A DNA stretch of 64,000 bases from Caldithrix sp. (lineage in GTDB: Bacteria; Zhuqueibacterota; Zhuqueibacteria; Thermofontimicrobiales; Sulfurfontimicrobiaceae): NCBI GenBank assembly GCA_020722815.1, contig DYKB01000015.1, positions 1 to 64,000 on the forward strand, read 5' to 3'. The position numbers and the translations under genes were made by a program. This document shows, in pieces, positions 9,314 to 18,729 of the stretch. Below the pieces are notes generated by a model. It saw only the letters and a program-made list of their open reading frames with translations, was not told where the DNA came from and searched no databases. The stretch's first letter is position 1. Every line of letters starts with the position of its first letter.

Positions 9314-9559
9314 TTATGCTTTTTTCTTAAAATAATTCCCCACCAGCACTAAAACCAGCACCACAACCCCTAGTACAACCACGACTCCAAACAGCTTATA
9401 AGCCAGATAACTAATCAAACGAAAAACCACGCCGGCCACCAATCCACCAATGGCGCCGAAAACCACGTATCCAATCAGTTGAAAACCATCTGCTTTTTGA
9501 ATTCGGGCGGCAATCAAACCAGCGATCACTCCAATTATTGTAAAAAGTGTGTGAGTCAT
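9314..9559 (-). CDS. Small GlsB/YeaQ-like membrane protein
   Basis: MTHTLFTIIGVIAGLIAARIQK...GYVVFGAIGGLVAGVVF, glycine-rich TM helices. Confidence 0.5.
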   Translation of the reverse strand: MTHTLFTIIGVIAGLIAARIQKADGFQLIGYVVFGAIGGLVAGVVFRLISYLAYKLFGVVVVLGVVVLVLVLVGNYFKKKA

Positions 9560-9628
9560 TATATTGGACACCTCCATTAATTTTTTTTGGGTTAAGGCGA
9601 ATTAATTGAATATGAGCGGTAATTTACC

Positions 9629-9849
9629 AATAGTGTTCGGCATACTTTATAAATTAGGGCTTAATACTAATTAAATTAATAAATTAAGTGTTATAAAATA
9701 TCAGTGACGATCACAGTCATTCCCGCATGTTTTTGGCGGGAATCCATCTTCGCTGAAACAATGGATGCCCGATAAAAGCATTCGGGCATGACTCGTCGGT
9801 CTATTTTGTAGAAATGGAAACCAATTTCTTGAGCGTGCCGAACACTATT
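9629..9849. mobile_element. MITE-like element family A, copy 2 (intact, 221 bp)
   Basis: Perfect 14-bp terminal inverted repeats AATAGTGTTCGGCA...TGCCGAACACTATT; perfect 11-bp TSD GGTAATTTACC (9618-9628, 9850-9860). Confidence 0.92.
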
Positions 9850-10271
9850 GGTAATTTACCAGAAAATTTCAAAAATGTCAATGAAAAATTTTAAAATTGC
9901 CAGGAATGAATCGGGATAAATATCCCTCGATTCGTTCAATATTAAATTATTTAAATTTCAGACGAAAATTGCAACTCTCTTTGACTGACTGGAGTTAATG
10001 ATATATCAGTGAAAGTAAATCAGAATATCCCAAAAAATATGGCCACAGAATCAAGCGGCCACAGAAATAAAATGGGCACTTATGAAAAAGCTCCTCAAGA
10101 TGAAGCATCCTGACTCAGTTTTTTTCTGTGGCCTCTCATTTCAGTGGCCTAGTTAAAATTCTCATTTTTGCTTAGATTGAATGGCCATTATCATTTTTCA
10201 ATTGTAGCATAAATTCAGAAATTATTGAGTTTTGATTCAAACAACCCATTCACTTTACAAAAGTATTTCTC

Positions 10272-13200
10272 ATGCAATTAAAAACAAAATTTGTCATTAT
10301 CTTCAATTTTCTGCTCATTTTTTTCCCTCAAATTTTCAGCATACAAGCGGCTGATTCTCATGAGTTTATTATTAAACTAAAACCGGAAATCAGCTTGGAG
10401 GAGTTTGAAATCCAATTCTCGCAGCAGCTTTCTCAATATCAACTCCAGAAAAGTATGCAAAAATCTTACAGCATCAATCGACTACTGGATTTCAGGACAA
10501 TCCCGAATTCGCAATTAAAAAAATCTCTTATAATGACTATCTATAAATTGACTATCTCTGGTGAAATTTCAAGTGCGGATTTTTTATCCAAAATTTCACA
10601 GATGCCGGAGGTGATCTATGCGCATCCAAACCATGTCTATCGCATCGACCAGACTGCAGGCGATCCCTATTTTTCGCAGCTCTGGGGATTGCAGGCTATT
10701 CAGGTGGAACAGGCCTGGCTCAAGACGCGCGGGACCGCGAATGTACTAGTTACAATTATCGATACAGGCATTGATTATTTCCATGAAGATTTACAGCAAA
10801 ATATCTGGATTAATCCCGGCGAGGATTTGAATCAGAGTGGAAAGGTGGATCAATCGGATTTTAATGGAATCGATGATGATGGAAATGGTTTTATCGATGA
10901 TGTGCACGGATGGGACTTTACGGACGCACCAGTTTACCCGGATGCGGGGGATTATGCCCAGCCGGATGCGGATCCAATGGATGAACACGGTCATGGAACC
11001 CAAGTCGCAGGCATCATCAGCGCGGTGGCGAATAATAATCTGGGAATAGCCGGTATTGCTCCTGAATGCCGGCTGCTGAATCTGCGCGCCGGCACGGCTC
11101 AGGGACTGCTGGAAGAGGACGATGTGGCTTCGGCAATTGTCTACGCCGTGGCGATGGGTTCCAGAATCATCAATATGAGCTTCGGGGATGTCGTGGCTTC
11201 ACCACTTTTAAAAGATATCATTCAATTTGCCCATCACCAAAATTGCGTTTTAATCGCCTCCGCTGGCAATAGCGCCACTGATGCGATTCATTTTCCCTCT
11301 GGTTTTCAGGAGACGATTTCGGTCGGGGCAATTTCAGAGGATTTTATATTGGCCAGCTATTCCAATTATGGCACATCGGTCGATCTCGTTGCGCCAGGCG
11401 TTAATATCTATACAACTTCGCTAAAAAATACTTATCAAACTTTTGGCGGGACGTCTGCTGCGGCACCTTTTGTCGCAGGGGTGACAGCGCTGCTATTGTC
11501 GATGGAACCAGATTTATCGAATGAGAATGTCAGAGGAATTTTGACAGGTACTGCCCACGATCTGGGTCAAACCGGGTGGGATAGCTACTATGGCGCTGGC
11601 ATGGTGAATGCCTTCCGGGCAATAAATTATCAAAATAATCCTGTCACTGAAATAACCGCACCTTCGTTAAACTCAGGCTGGTTTTCGGATTTTATCACTA
11701 TTTGCGGTACGGCATCGAGTGCGTTATTAGAAAAATATATTCTGGAATATGGCGAAGGTGTCAATCCCACGAATTATGAAACAATCCTCGAAGTCCAAAA
11801 TCGACAGCTTGTTCAGGATAGTCTGGGGAGGTGGGATATTCAAAATCTACCGGAAGGAGTTTATACGCTGGCACTCCGGCTATTAAACAAAGATGGTTCT
11901 GAAACAGCAGATTTTGTCACCATTTCAATCGATCGAACACCACCCAAAATTCAGAATATCCAGATGAAAGAAATGCTTTATCGCGAAAATCGTTCGGTTT
12001 TGCTTGAATTTGAAACCGATGATGTTTGTAAAGCGGAAATCTGGTATCGCGCGAAAGGATTGGGTAAGCCTTTCCAAAAAATAAATCCGGAGTATATAAC
12101 CAATCAGCATCGAATTCACCTGACCAGCGAAATTGTACCAGCAGAAGCGGAATTTTACATCCAGGTACAAAATCAGAGTCATCTGTTGGCAATCGATAAT
12201 AATCAGGATAAATATTACGAATTGAATCTAAACTATCCTCCAATCGATATCAGTCATTATGTTCCAACACCCAATTTTCTCCCGGCGGGCTATTTATTGG
12301 CAAAAGCGAGCGATTTTAACCAAAATGATGCTCCAGAAATCATCTTGAATGAATATCAGGATAAAAATTCTTTTGGTTTTTTAAAAATATTTGAATATTC
12401 CGCCGATGGCTTTCAGGAAATCTTTCGCTCCGACCGGATCGCTATCCCAAAGGACTGGGGGGACAGTGATGGCGATGGCAGGCTGGAAATTCTGGCAAAT
12501 GCCGGACCGGTGAGTTTTATCTATGAAGCGATCTCGCCAAAAGCTTTCCCCAGTCAGATCATCTGGGTGAATGATAACGATTTCTGGGCCAGCCGGATTG
12601 CGGACCTGGATGGAGATGGCCGCGGTGAAATCATTGGCCGTCAGAAAGATACGTTTATGATTTACGAAACCATTGCCGACAACCAATACACTTTAATTGA
12701 TTCACTGCCCAATTTTACGACAGGGTCCAATATCACAGGCGTTGCCCATTCAGAGATTGCTGATTTTGACCACGATGGCAAGCTGGAAATTTTGCTGGGC
12801 GATTACGATGGGGACATTTATCTCTATGAAGCCGTTGCCGACAATCGCTTTGCCCCCATCTGGTCGGCAAAGATGCCGCTGATGGATACGATTGACTTCC
12901 TGGCTTCCGGTGATTATTATGGCGATGGAAAAATCGAATTCGCGGTGGGATGTCACTCCTCACCGGATCTCGATCTGGAACATGAATACGACAGCCGTCA
13001 CTGGAATTGGCGGATTTATCAGTCCGATGGTGATAATTCATTTAAAATGGTTTGGGAGCAGAATTTTTTCGGTTTTTTTGAGCCGCAAGATTTTGATAGC
13101 GGTGCCAATTCAGGTGATTGTGATAATGACGGCCGGGATGAACTAATCCTGACCCTCTTTCCAAATGCCTATATCGTGAATTTCAATCCAGATACCCAAA

Positions 13201-14480
13201 AATTTTCCCTGCAGTGGTTTCATACACCAGCGCAAAGCAATTCTATCGTATTTTTAAGTTTAGCAGATGGTATCAATCAATTTTATTTCAATAGTGGTGA
13301 AAAAATCAATGGATTTCAATCGATCAATTTCGAGAGTGCCTTGGCCACTCCTTTGAATCTGAAGGCTACGATACTGGATACAAATCAGGTTGTCCTTTCA
13401 TGGCTGCCTGTAAATGATGCTGAAAATTACGACCTCTATCGTGGCCAGACCAGTGAAGACATGAAACCAATCGCCCGGACAGTAACGACATCTTATCGGG
13501 ACACACTGGTTGAAAAAGATCAATCTTATCAGTATGTAATACAGGCAGTAAACGCAATGATGCAAAGCCGATTCAGCCCGCCAGTTCAGGTGCATCTCAG
13601 TGCCCGGCCATTTTTAAAACAAGTAGAAGCCCTCTCATCAACCCAAATTCGGGTTCAATTTAGTGAACCCCTCAATTATTCAGCCCGAAAGATTGAAAAT
13701 TATTTGATTGATGATGGCGAAATAGTACTTTCATCAGTCATTTATCATCGTTCAGGTGAAACGGTTATCCTGACAACCGTCGAATCGCTGCAAGCGTCTG
13801 AAAATTATACAATAAAAGTCCAGAATCTGTTTGATTTGGACAATATGCCCATTTTAACAAACAATAGCGAAGCAATCTTTCAGGTTCCGCCAGTAGAAAA
13901 TTCATTTTATCTCATTCAATGCCAGCTCGTTTCGCAAAATCACATTCAATTGCAATTTAATAAAGCATTGGACCCTTCCTCCATATCCAATCCTCAAAAT
14001 TATAAAATTGAACCAGCGATCGAAATCCAAAAGGCAAGTCTTCATCCGGCACGAAGCGATTGGGTTGAACTCCTATTGAGCCCACTGCGTCCACTGGGAG
14101 CTTATGGTGAAATTTACTATTTAACAGTGAAAAATCTTCAAAGCGTGGCTGGAATAAAAATTCGGCCGGGATATGGTGATCGAACTTCACTTGTATTTTT
14201 TAAAACAGATTTATCCCAGGTAGCCACTTATCCCAATCCTTATCGGATTGGACACGAAGAAATACCTTTTAAATTTATCAATTTGACCCAAAATGCGGAA
14301 ATAAAAATATTGAATTTAAACGGAAGATTAATAAAAACGCTACAGGAAACCAATGGTGATGGCGGATTGGAGTGGGATTTATGTGATGAAAATGGAAATC
14401 ATATCGTTTCAGGAATTTACTTATATTTAATTAAGAACGAACAGCAGGAAAAAATCGGAAAATTTGCCATAATCAGATAG
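10272..14480 (+). CDS. Secreted S8 (subtilisin-like) serine protease with FG-GAP/VCBS-like repeats, FnIII-like domain and type-A-sorting-like C-terminus
   Basis: Catalytic motifs VTIIDTGIDY, HGHGTQVAGII, GGTSAAAPFVAGVTALLL; repeated DxDGDG(R/K) segments; C-term YPNPYRIG...SGIYLYLIKNEQQEKIGKFAII. Confidence 0.93.
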   Translation: MQLKTKFVIIFNFLLIFFPQIFSIQAADSHEFIIKLKPEISLEEFEIQFSQQLSQYQLQKSMQKSYSINRLLDFRTIPNSQLKKSLIMTIYKLTISGEISSADFLSKISQMPEVIYAHPNHVYRIDQTAGDPYFSQLWGLQAIQVEQAWLKTRGTANVLVTIIDTGIDYFHEDLQQNIWINPGEDLNQSGKVDQSDFNGIDDDGNGFIDDVHGWDFTDAPVYPDAGDYAQPDADPMDEHGHGTQVAGIISAVANNNLGIAGIAPECRLLNLRAGTAQGLLEEDDVASAIVYAVAMGSRIINMSFGDVVASPLLKDIIQFAHHQNCVLIASAGNSATDAIHFPSGFQETISVGAISEDFILASYSNYGTSVDLVAPGVNIYTTSLKNTYQTFGGTSAAAPFVAGVTALLLSMEPDLSNENVRGILTGTAHDLGQTGWDSYYGAGMVNAFRAINYQNNPVTEITAPSLNSGWFSDFITICGTASSALLEKYILEYGEGVNPTNYETILEVQNRQLVQDSLGRWDIQNLPEGVYTLALRLLNKDGSETADFVTISIDRTPPKIQNIQMKEMLYRENRSVLLEFETDDVCKAEIWYRAKGLGKPFQKINPEYITNQHRIHLTSEIVPAEAEFYIQVQNQSHLLAIDNNQDKYYELNLNYPPIDISHYVPTPNFLPAGYLLAKASDFNQNDAPEIILNEYQDKNSFGFLKIFEYSADGFQEIFRSDRIAIPKDWGDSDGDGRLEILANAGPVSFIYEAISPKAFPSQIIWVNDNDFWASRIADLDGDGRGEIIGRQKDTFMIYETIADNQYTLIDSLPNFTTGSNITGVAHSEIADFDHDGKLEILLGDYDGDIYLYEAVADNRFAPIWSAKMPLMDTIDFLASGDYYGDGKIEFAVGCHSSPDLDLEHEYDSRHWNWRIYQSDGDNSFKMVWEQNFFGFFEPQDFDSGANSGDCDNDGRDELILTLFPNAYIVNFNPDTQKFSLQWFHTPAQSNSIVFLSLADGINQFYFNSGEKINGFQSINFESALATPLNLKATILDTNQVVLSWLPVNDAENYDLYRGQTSEDMKPIARTVTTSYRDTLVEKDQSYQYVIQAVNAMMQSRFSPPVQVHLSARPFLKQVEALSSTQIRVQFSEPLNYSARKIENYLIDDGEIVLSSVIYHRSGETVILTTVESLQASENYTIKVQNLFDLDNMPILTNNSEAIFQVPPVENSFYLIQCQLVSQNHIQLQFNKALDPSSISNPQNYKIEPAIEIQKASLHPARSDWVELLLSPLRPLGAYGEIYYLTVKNLQSVAGIKIRPGYGDRTSLVFFKTDLSQVATYPNPYRIGHEEIPFKFINLTQNAEIKILNLNGRLIKTLQETNGDGGLEWDLCDENGNHIVSGIYLYLIKNEQQEKIGKFAIIR

Positions 14481-14485
14481 ATGTG

Positions 14486-14534
14486 TTGAATAATTGTCAG
14501 CGTGATATCAAAATATCATCCGACAATTATTCAA
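14486..14534. promoter_or_regulatory. Long near-perfect hairpin between the S8 protease gene and coaE
   Basis: GTTGAATAATTGTC..TGATATcaaaATATCA..GACAATTATTCAAC; no strong poly-T after it. Confidence 0.6.
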
Positions 14535-14574
14535 CTCTCTATCCTTACTTGATGAACAAAATGCGAGGAAATGC

Positions 14575-15186
14575 ATGTTAGTTGTTGGTTTGACAGGTGG
14601 AATTGGCACAGGCAAATCTGAAGTCAGCCAGAAATTCGCTGAGTCAGGTGCTGTCATTCGCTATGCGGATCAGATGGCGCATCAAATCACCAACACAAAC
14701 CAACAGGTAATCCAGGCTATTAAAGATAATTTCGGAAGCGAGTGTTATCTTCCTTCCGGAGAATTGGATCGTAAAAAGTTGGGCCAACTTGTATTTTCCA
14801 AACCAGAAGCATTAAAAAACCTCAACCAAATTGTACATCCGCATCTCATTCAAAAAATCAGAAATGAGATTCAAAATTATCGAAAAAAACCAGGATCCCC
14901 TGTTTTGATTATCGAGATGGCTATTCTTTTTGAACTTGAGATGGAAATGGATTTTGATTTGGTTATTGTTGTGACCGCTCCTGTTTTAAGCATTATCAAA
15001 CGGCTAAAAACACGTGACAATCTTACGCAGGATGAAATTTTAGACCGTTTACAGGCTCAGTTACCCCAGCATTATAAAGAACAACGGGCGGACATACTAA
15101 TTCGAAATAATTCCGATTTAATACATCTCGACCAGCAGGTCAAGCGAATTTGGGCAGAATTATTGAAAAAGTCATATCAGCCATAA
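14575..15186 (+). CDS. coaE: Dephospho-CoA kinase
   Basis: MLVVGLTGGIGTGKSEVSQKFAESGAVIRYADQMAHQ ... LKTRDNLTQDEILDRLQAQ. Confidence 0.96.
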   Translation: MLVVGLTGGIGTGKSEVSQKFAESGAVIRYADQMAHQITNTNQQVIQAIKDNFGSECYLPSGELDRKKLGQLVFSKPEALKNLNQIVHPHLIQKIRNEIQNYRKKPGSPVLIIEMAILFELEMEMDFDLVIVVTAPVLSIIKRLKTRDNLTQDEILDRLQAQLPQHYKEQRADILIRNNSDLIHLDQQVKRIWAELLKKSYQP

Positions 15187-15235
15187 AAAAATTTCTGTGT
15201 TAATCCAGACCAGTTAATACACCATTATGAAGAGA

Positions 15236-15430
15236 TTACTTCCGGATATAGCCACTGCATTTTTCGCCTTTGCACATCCGACATTCAAAAAACCAGCCAG
15301 TATCGGCATCATCTTCTTCCAAAGAAAAATTTTCATCATCGAATTCATCTTCATCTTTGACAGGACAGATGGCTGCCATGGTTTTTAAGGCCTTTTCCTG
15401 GCCGGTGCTATGTGTTTTAAAATTAAACAT
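15236..15430 (-). CDS. Small acidic Cys-containing protein of unknown function
   Basis: MFNFKTHSTGQEKALKTMAAICPVKDEDEF...WFFECRMCKGEKCSGYIRK; CxxC-x4-C motif. Confidence 0.45.
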   Translation of the reverse strand: MFNFKTHSTGQEKALKTMAAICPVKDEDEFDDENFSLEEDDADTGWFFECRMCKGEKCSGYIRK

Positions 15431-15848
15431 AGAATACCCCCTTAGATAAAAAAACATAATTTAAGTTTTAAAAAATTTATTAAAAATTGACTCAGCGTCA
15501 GGACTATTCATTTTAAAACAGATAATATCCCCAATGAAAAATCCCTTCTAAAAACTTTCGCACAGAAACAATTTATATGCCTTAATTCCATACCAAAATC
15601 AAATTCTAAGTCATTTGATTGTAATTATAATTCGGCCTTCTATTAACTTGTTATTTTTGATTAAATTAAATCTAAGGAGATAATTACTAAAAATTCTGGC
15701 AGGCCATTGCATTGTAAAAAAAATGCATTTTTCTGATTCAAAAGTCATTTTTTAATTGAAAATTATGACAAAAATTTCATATATATTAAATCAACAGGAG
15801 ACAGTGCCTTATTTTGAGTCAATTTTTTATCATTCTTAATTCTATTTA

Positions 15849-15986
15849 GTGTCGGTCCGCAAACGCTCCGATTCTGTCATAGCGAGGAGCGTTTTTGGCG
15901 ACGCAGCAATCTCCGCTGTTATTCAAGGGGATTGCTGCGGCAAAAAACGCCTTGCCATGACAGAATTGGATATTTTCGAACAAACA
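15849..15986. mobile_element. MITE-like element family E, copy 2
   Basis: GTGTCGGTCCG...CGAACAAACA; flanks CTATTTA / CTAAGTA (5/7). Confidence 0.75.
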
Positions 15987-16059
15987 CTAAGTATATGAAC
16001 CCAAAAATGTATGAACGTGCTATTAACGCACCAAAAATTATTTAATTGATAATGATCCG

Positions 16060-18471
16060 ATGAAACAACCTTTATTATATATTTTACTTCCACTTATTAT
16101 GGGAATTTTTCTTGGCCATGCGCTCCAAATTCCCTTGATCGACCTGTCAATCTGTCTGGCTGTTTTTCTGATTATCTCCTTTCTTGTAATTTATCTGACA
16201 TCCGGGGAAAAATCGCTACTCACCGAATTTCTGTTTTTGGCAGTCATTTTCGTGTTTGGCTTATTTCGGGTACGCTTTTCAGCAGAAAATTTGAATCCGC
16301 ATCATATTTCGAATTTTCCAGATTATTATAACAAACAGATTGCCGTTATCGGTATCATTGATAGCCAACCCGAAATTCGAAAGGAGAATCTGGTTTTTCA
16401 ATTCAATTTAACGAATCTATTGATTAATCAGGATCAACCACTCTTACAGGGGAAAATACAGGTTTATTTAAGAGTCAAAAATCTAATTCTAAAATATGGT
16501 GATAAACTCAATTTAGTTGGGATACTTAAGCGTGCGCCCGGACAGCGAAATCCTGGTGCTTTTGATTACGCTGAATATCTCGAGTTAAAAAAAATACATG
16601 GCCTATTATGGGTTTCAGATAGCTCGGGGGTTCAATATCTGGCTCACGAACCGCCTGGCTGGTTATTTGAAAATATCGCTTACCCATTGAATCAATTTCT
16701 TTCCCAAAAAATCGATCAAATCTTTGAAATGGAAGTTGCCATCTTTTTCAAAGCGATTTTTCTGGGAAAACGGCAACAAATTACGCCCGATTTTCAGACA
16801 GCTTTAAGCCAAACCGGGACAAGCCACATTCTGGCCGTCTCAGGGCTACATACTGGCTTTATTTTAATGATCATCTGGCTCTTTTTGCGCTTTTTGCGAC
16901 TGCCGCCGCGCTATACAGCATTGTTATCAATTCTCGGATTGCTGATTTTTGCCATGATCACTGATCTGAAAGCGCCAGTGGTCCGGGCTTCAATTATGGC
17001 TGGTGTTTTTCTCATGGGAGTCCAATTTCAGAAGTTTCGGAATGGCTATAATACTTTAGCTTTGGCTGCGCTCATTATTTTGCTCATCAACCCTCATTCA
17101 CTTTTTCAAGTTGGATTTCAATTATCATTTATGGCGGTTCTTTCAATTCTCTACCTATATCCACGGCTTCGGCAATTCGTTCTAAAAACGCCCATTTTAA
17201 CACTTCCTTACCATCAAAAATGGCTTAAATATCTGATTGATCTATTCTTAATCAGCCTGGCTGTTCAAATTGGAACATTACCATTCACCTTAAATTACTT
17301 TTTCATCCTCCCGTTTTTAGGTATACTGGCGAATATTTTTGTTATTCCGCTGGTGGGATTAATCCTTTCGTTGGGAATTGTAGCCATTTTGTTCAGTTTT
17401 ATCTCTGCGTGGCTGGCATCATTTTATGTTGAAGTTGTTCAATTTCTGGTGTGGTATATCAAAAACGGGATTCAACTTATGGCCAGTTTACCGGGTAGTC
17501 ATTTCTATTTTCCCCAACCGCCATTTGTCTGGATAGTCTTCTATTTTATTTTTATTCTGCTCATAACACAATGGGAAAATTTCCGGTTACGAAAAATTTG
17601 TATCATTTTTATATTATTAATCATGAATTTGGCAACTTGGAAATCGATTTTTTCTGACCCTCCTCAACTACAGATTCTTAATTTTGATGTCGGACAGGGT
17701 GATGCGGCGCTGATCCAATTTCCAAATGGACCCAATATCCTGATTGATGCCGGTGAAGCAAATGATGATTTTGACACCGGACAGCAAATTATTGCCCCTT
17801 ATCTGCGCCAAAATGGAATTTTTCAGTTGGATTATGTTTTTATCACGCATCCACATCGTGATCATACCGGTGGAATTCCATTTTTATTGAAAAATTTCCG
17901 GGTGGGACAGCTTTTATGGAGTCCCTGGCATCAGAATTCACCTGAGTATCAAAAAATTCGTGAACTTGCGGAAAACTTAAAAATCAATCAAAAAATAATA
18001 ACTCGCGGTGAAATAATTAAAATTTCTCCAGAAATCGAGATCTGGATTTTACATCCCCCACTTGCCGATAAAATTGAAAATAGCCATTTCATCGATCTGG
18101 ATGAAAATAATTCTTCTCTGGTGATGAAAATTATTTATGGTCAAAATAGTTTTTTATTTATGGGGGATGCAGAATTCGCGGCTGAAACAAATTTGCTCGG
18201 TTACGGAAGTCTCTTACAATCTGATTATCTGAAAGTCGGTCACCATGGAAGTATTTCATCGACTTCAACGCCATTTTTAAATTATGTAAAACCGACACTG
18301 GCTGCAATTTCAGTGGGAGAGTATAATCGATTTAATCAACCTTCACCTGTCATTATTTCACGGCTTAAATCAAATCAGGTACAAATTTTGCGAACCGACC
18401 TCGACCAGGCGATTTTCTTAAAATCTGATGGTCAAAGGATACAACGAATCCTTTGGAAAAAAAAAAATTGA
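16060..18471 (+). CDS. comEC: ComEC/Rec2-family competence DNA translocation protein
   Basis: Multi-TM; SGLHTGFILMIIWLFLRF; C-terminal MBL-fold domain FDVGQGDAALIQFPNGPNILIDAG, THPHRDHTGGIPFLL, KVGHHGS. Confidence 0.95.
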   Translation: MKQPLLYILLPLIMGIFLGHALQIPLIDLSICLAVFLIISFLVIYLTSGEKSLLTEFLFLAVIFVFGLFRVRFSAENLNPHHISNFPDYYNKQIAVIGIIDSQPEIRKENLVFQFNLTNLLINQDQPLLQGKIQVYLRVKNLILKYGDKLNLVGILKRAPGQRNPGAFDYAEYLELKKIHGLLWVSDSSGVQYLAHEPPGWLFENIAYPLNQFLSQKIDQIFEMEVAIFFKAIFLGKRQQITPDFQTALSQTGTSHILAVSGLHTGFILMIIWLFLRFLRLPPRYTALLSILGLLIFAMITDLKAPVVRASIMAGVFLMGVQFQKFRNGYNTLALAALIILLINPHSLFQVGFQLSFMAVLSILYLYPRLRQFVLKTPILTLPYHQKWLKYLIDLFLISLAVQIGTLPFTLNYFFILPFLGILANIFVIPLVGLILSLGIVAILFSFISAWLASFYVEVVQFLVWYIKNGIQLMASLPGSHFYFPQPPFVWIVFYFIFILLITQWENFRLRKICIIFILLIMNLATWKSIFSDPPQLQILNFDVGQGDAALIQFPNGPNILIDAGEANDDFDTGQQIIAPYLRQNGIFQLDYVFITHPHRDHTGGIPFLLKNFRVGQLLWSPWHQNSPEYQKIRELAENLKINQKIITRGEIIKISPEIEIWILHPPLADKIENSHFIDLDENNSSLVMKIIYGQNSFLFMGDAEFAAETNLLGYGSLLQSDYLKVGHHGSISSTSTPFLNYVKPTLAAISVGEYNRFNQPSPVIISRLKSNQVQILRTDLDQAIFLKSDGQRIQRILWKKKN

Positions 18472-18544
18472 CCGCTGGTCGCACTGAGTCCAATCGGGAA
18501 TTTTTCGATACCATCAATTATTAAACGTACGTTAGTTATGCTTA

Positions 18545-18683
18545 GTGTCTGTCCGCAAAAGCCGCTGGTAGTGTCATTGCGAGGAGCGTTTTCGGCGACG
18601 CAGCAATTGCCGCTGTTTAACGATAGGATTGCTTCGGCAAAAAACGCCTCGCAATGACAGGTATTGGTATTTTCGGACAGACT
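18545..18683. mobile_element. MITE-like element family E, copy 3
   Basis: GTGTCTGTCCG...CGGACAGACT; flanks ATGCTTA / CTGCTTA (6/7). Confidence 0.85.
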
Positions 18684-18729
18684 CTGCTTAGATAAAAATA
18701 TTTCACCCCGTAAAACAGGAGTTACCGAA

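Noticed and set aside
10035-10150. GGCCACAGAA...TTCTGTGGCC inverted repeat upstream of the S8 protease
   Set aside because: Hairpin present but no further copies or TSD recognised; could be regulatory but unsupported.
10791-11049. Overlapping antisense/alternative-frame ORFs inside the S8 protease gene (and many inside RND, qNOR, PFOR, ComEC genes)
   Set aside because: No recognisable motifs or RBS; fully explained by the strongly supported CDS on the other frame.
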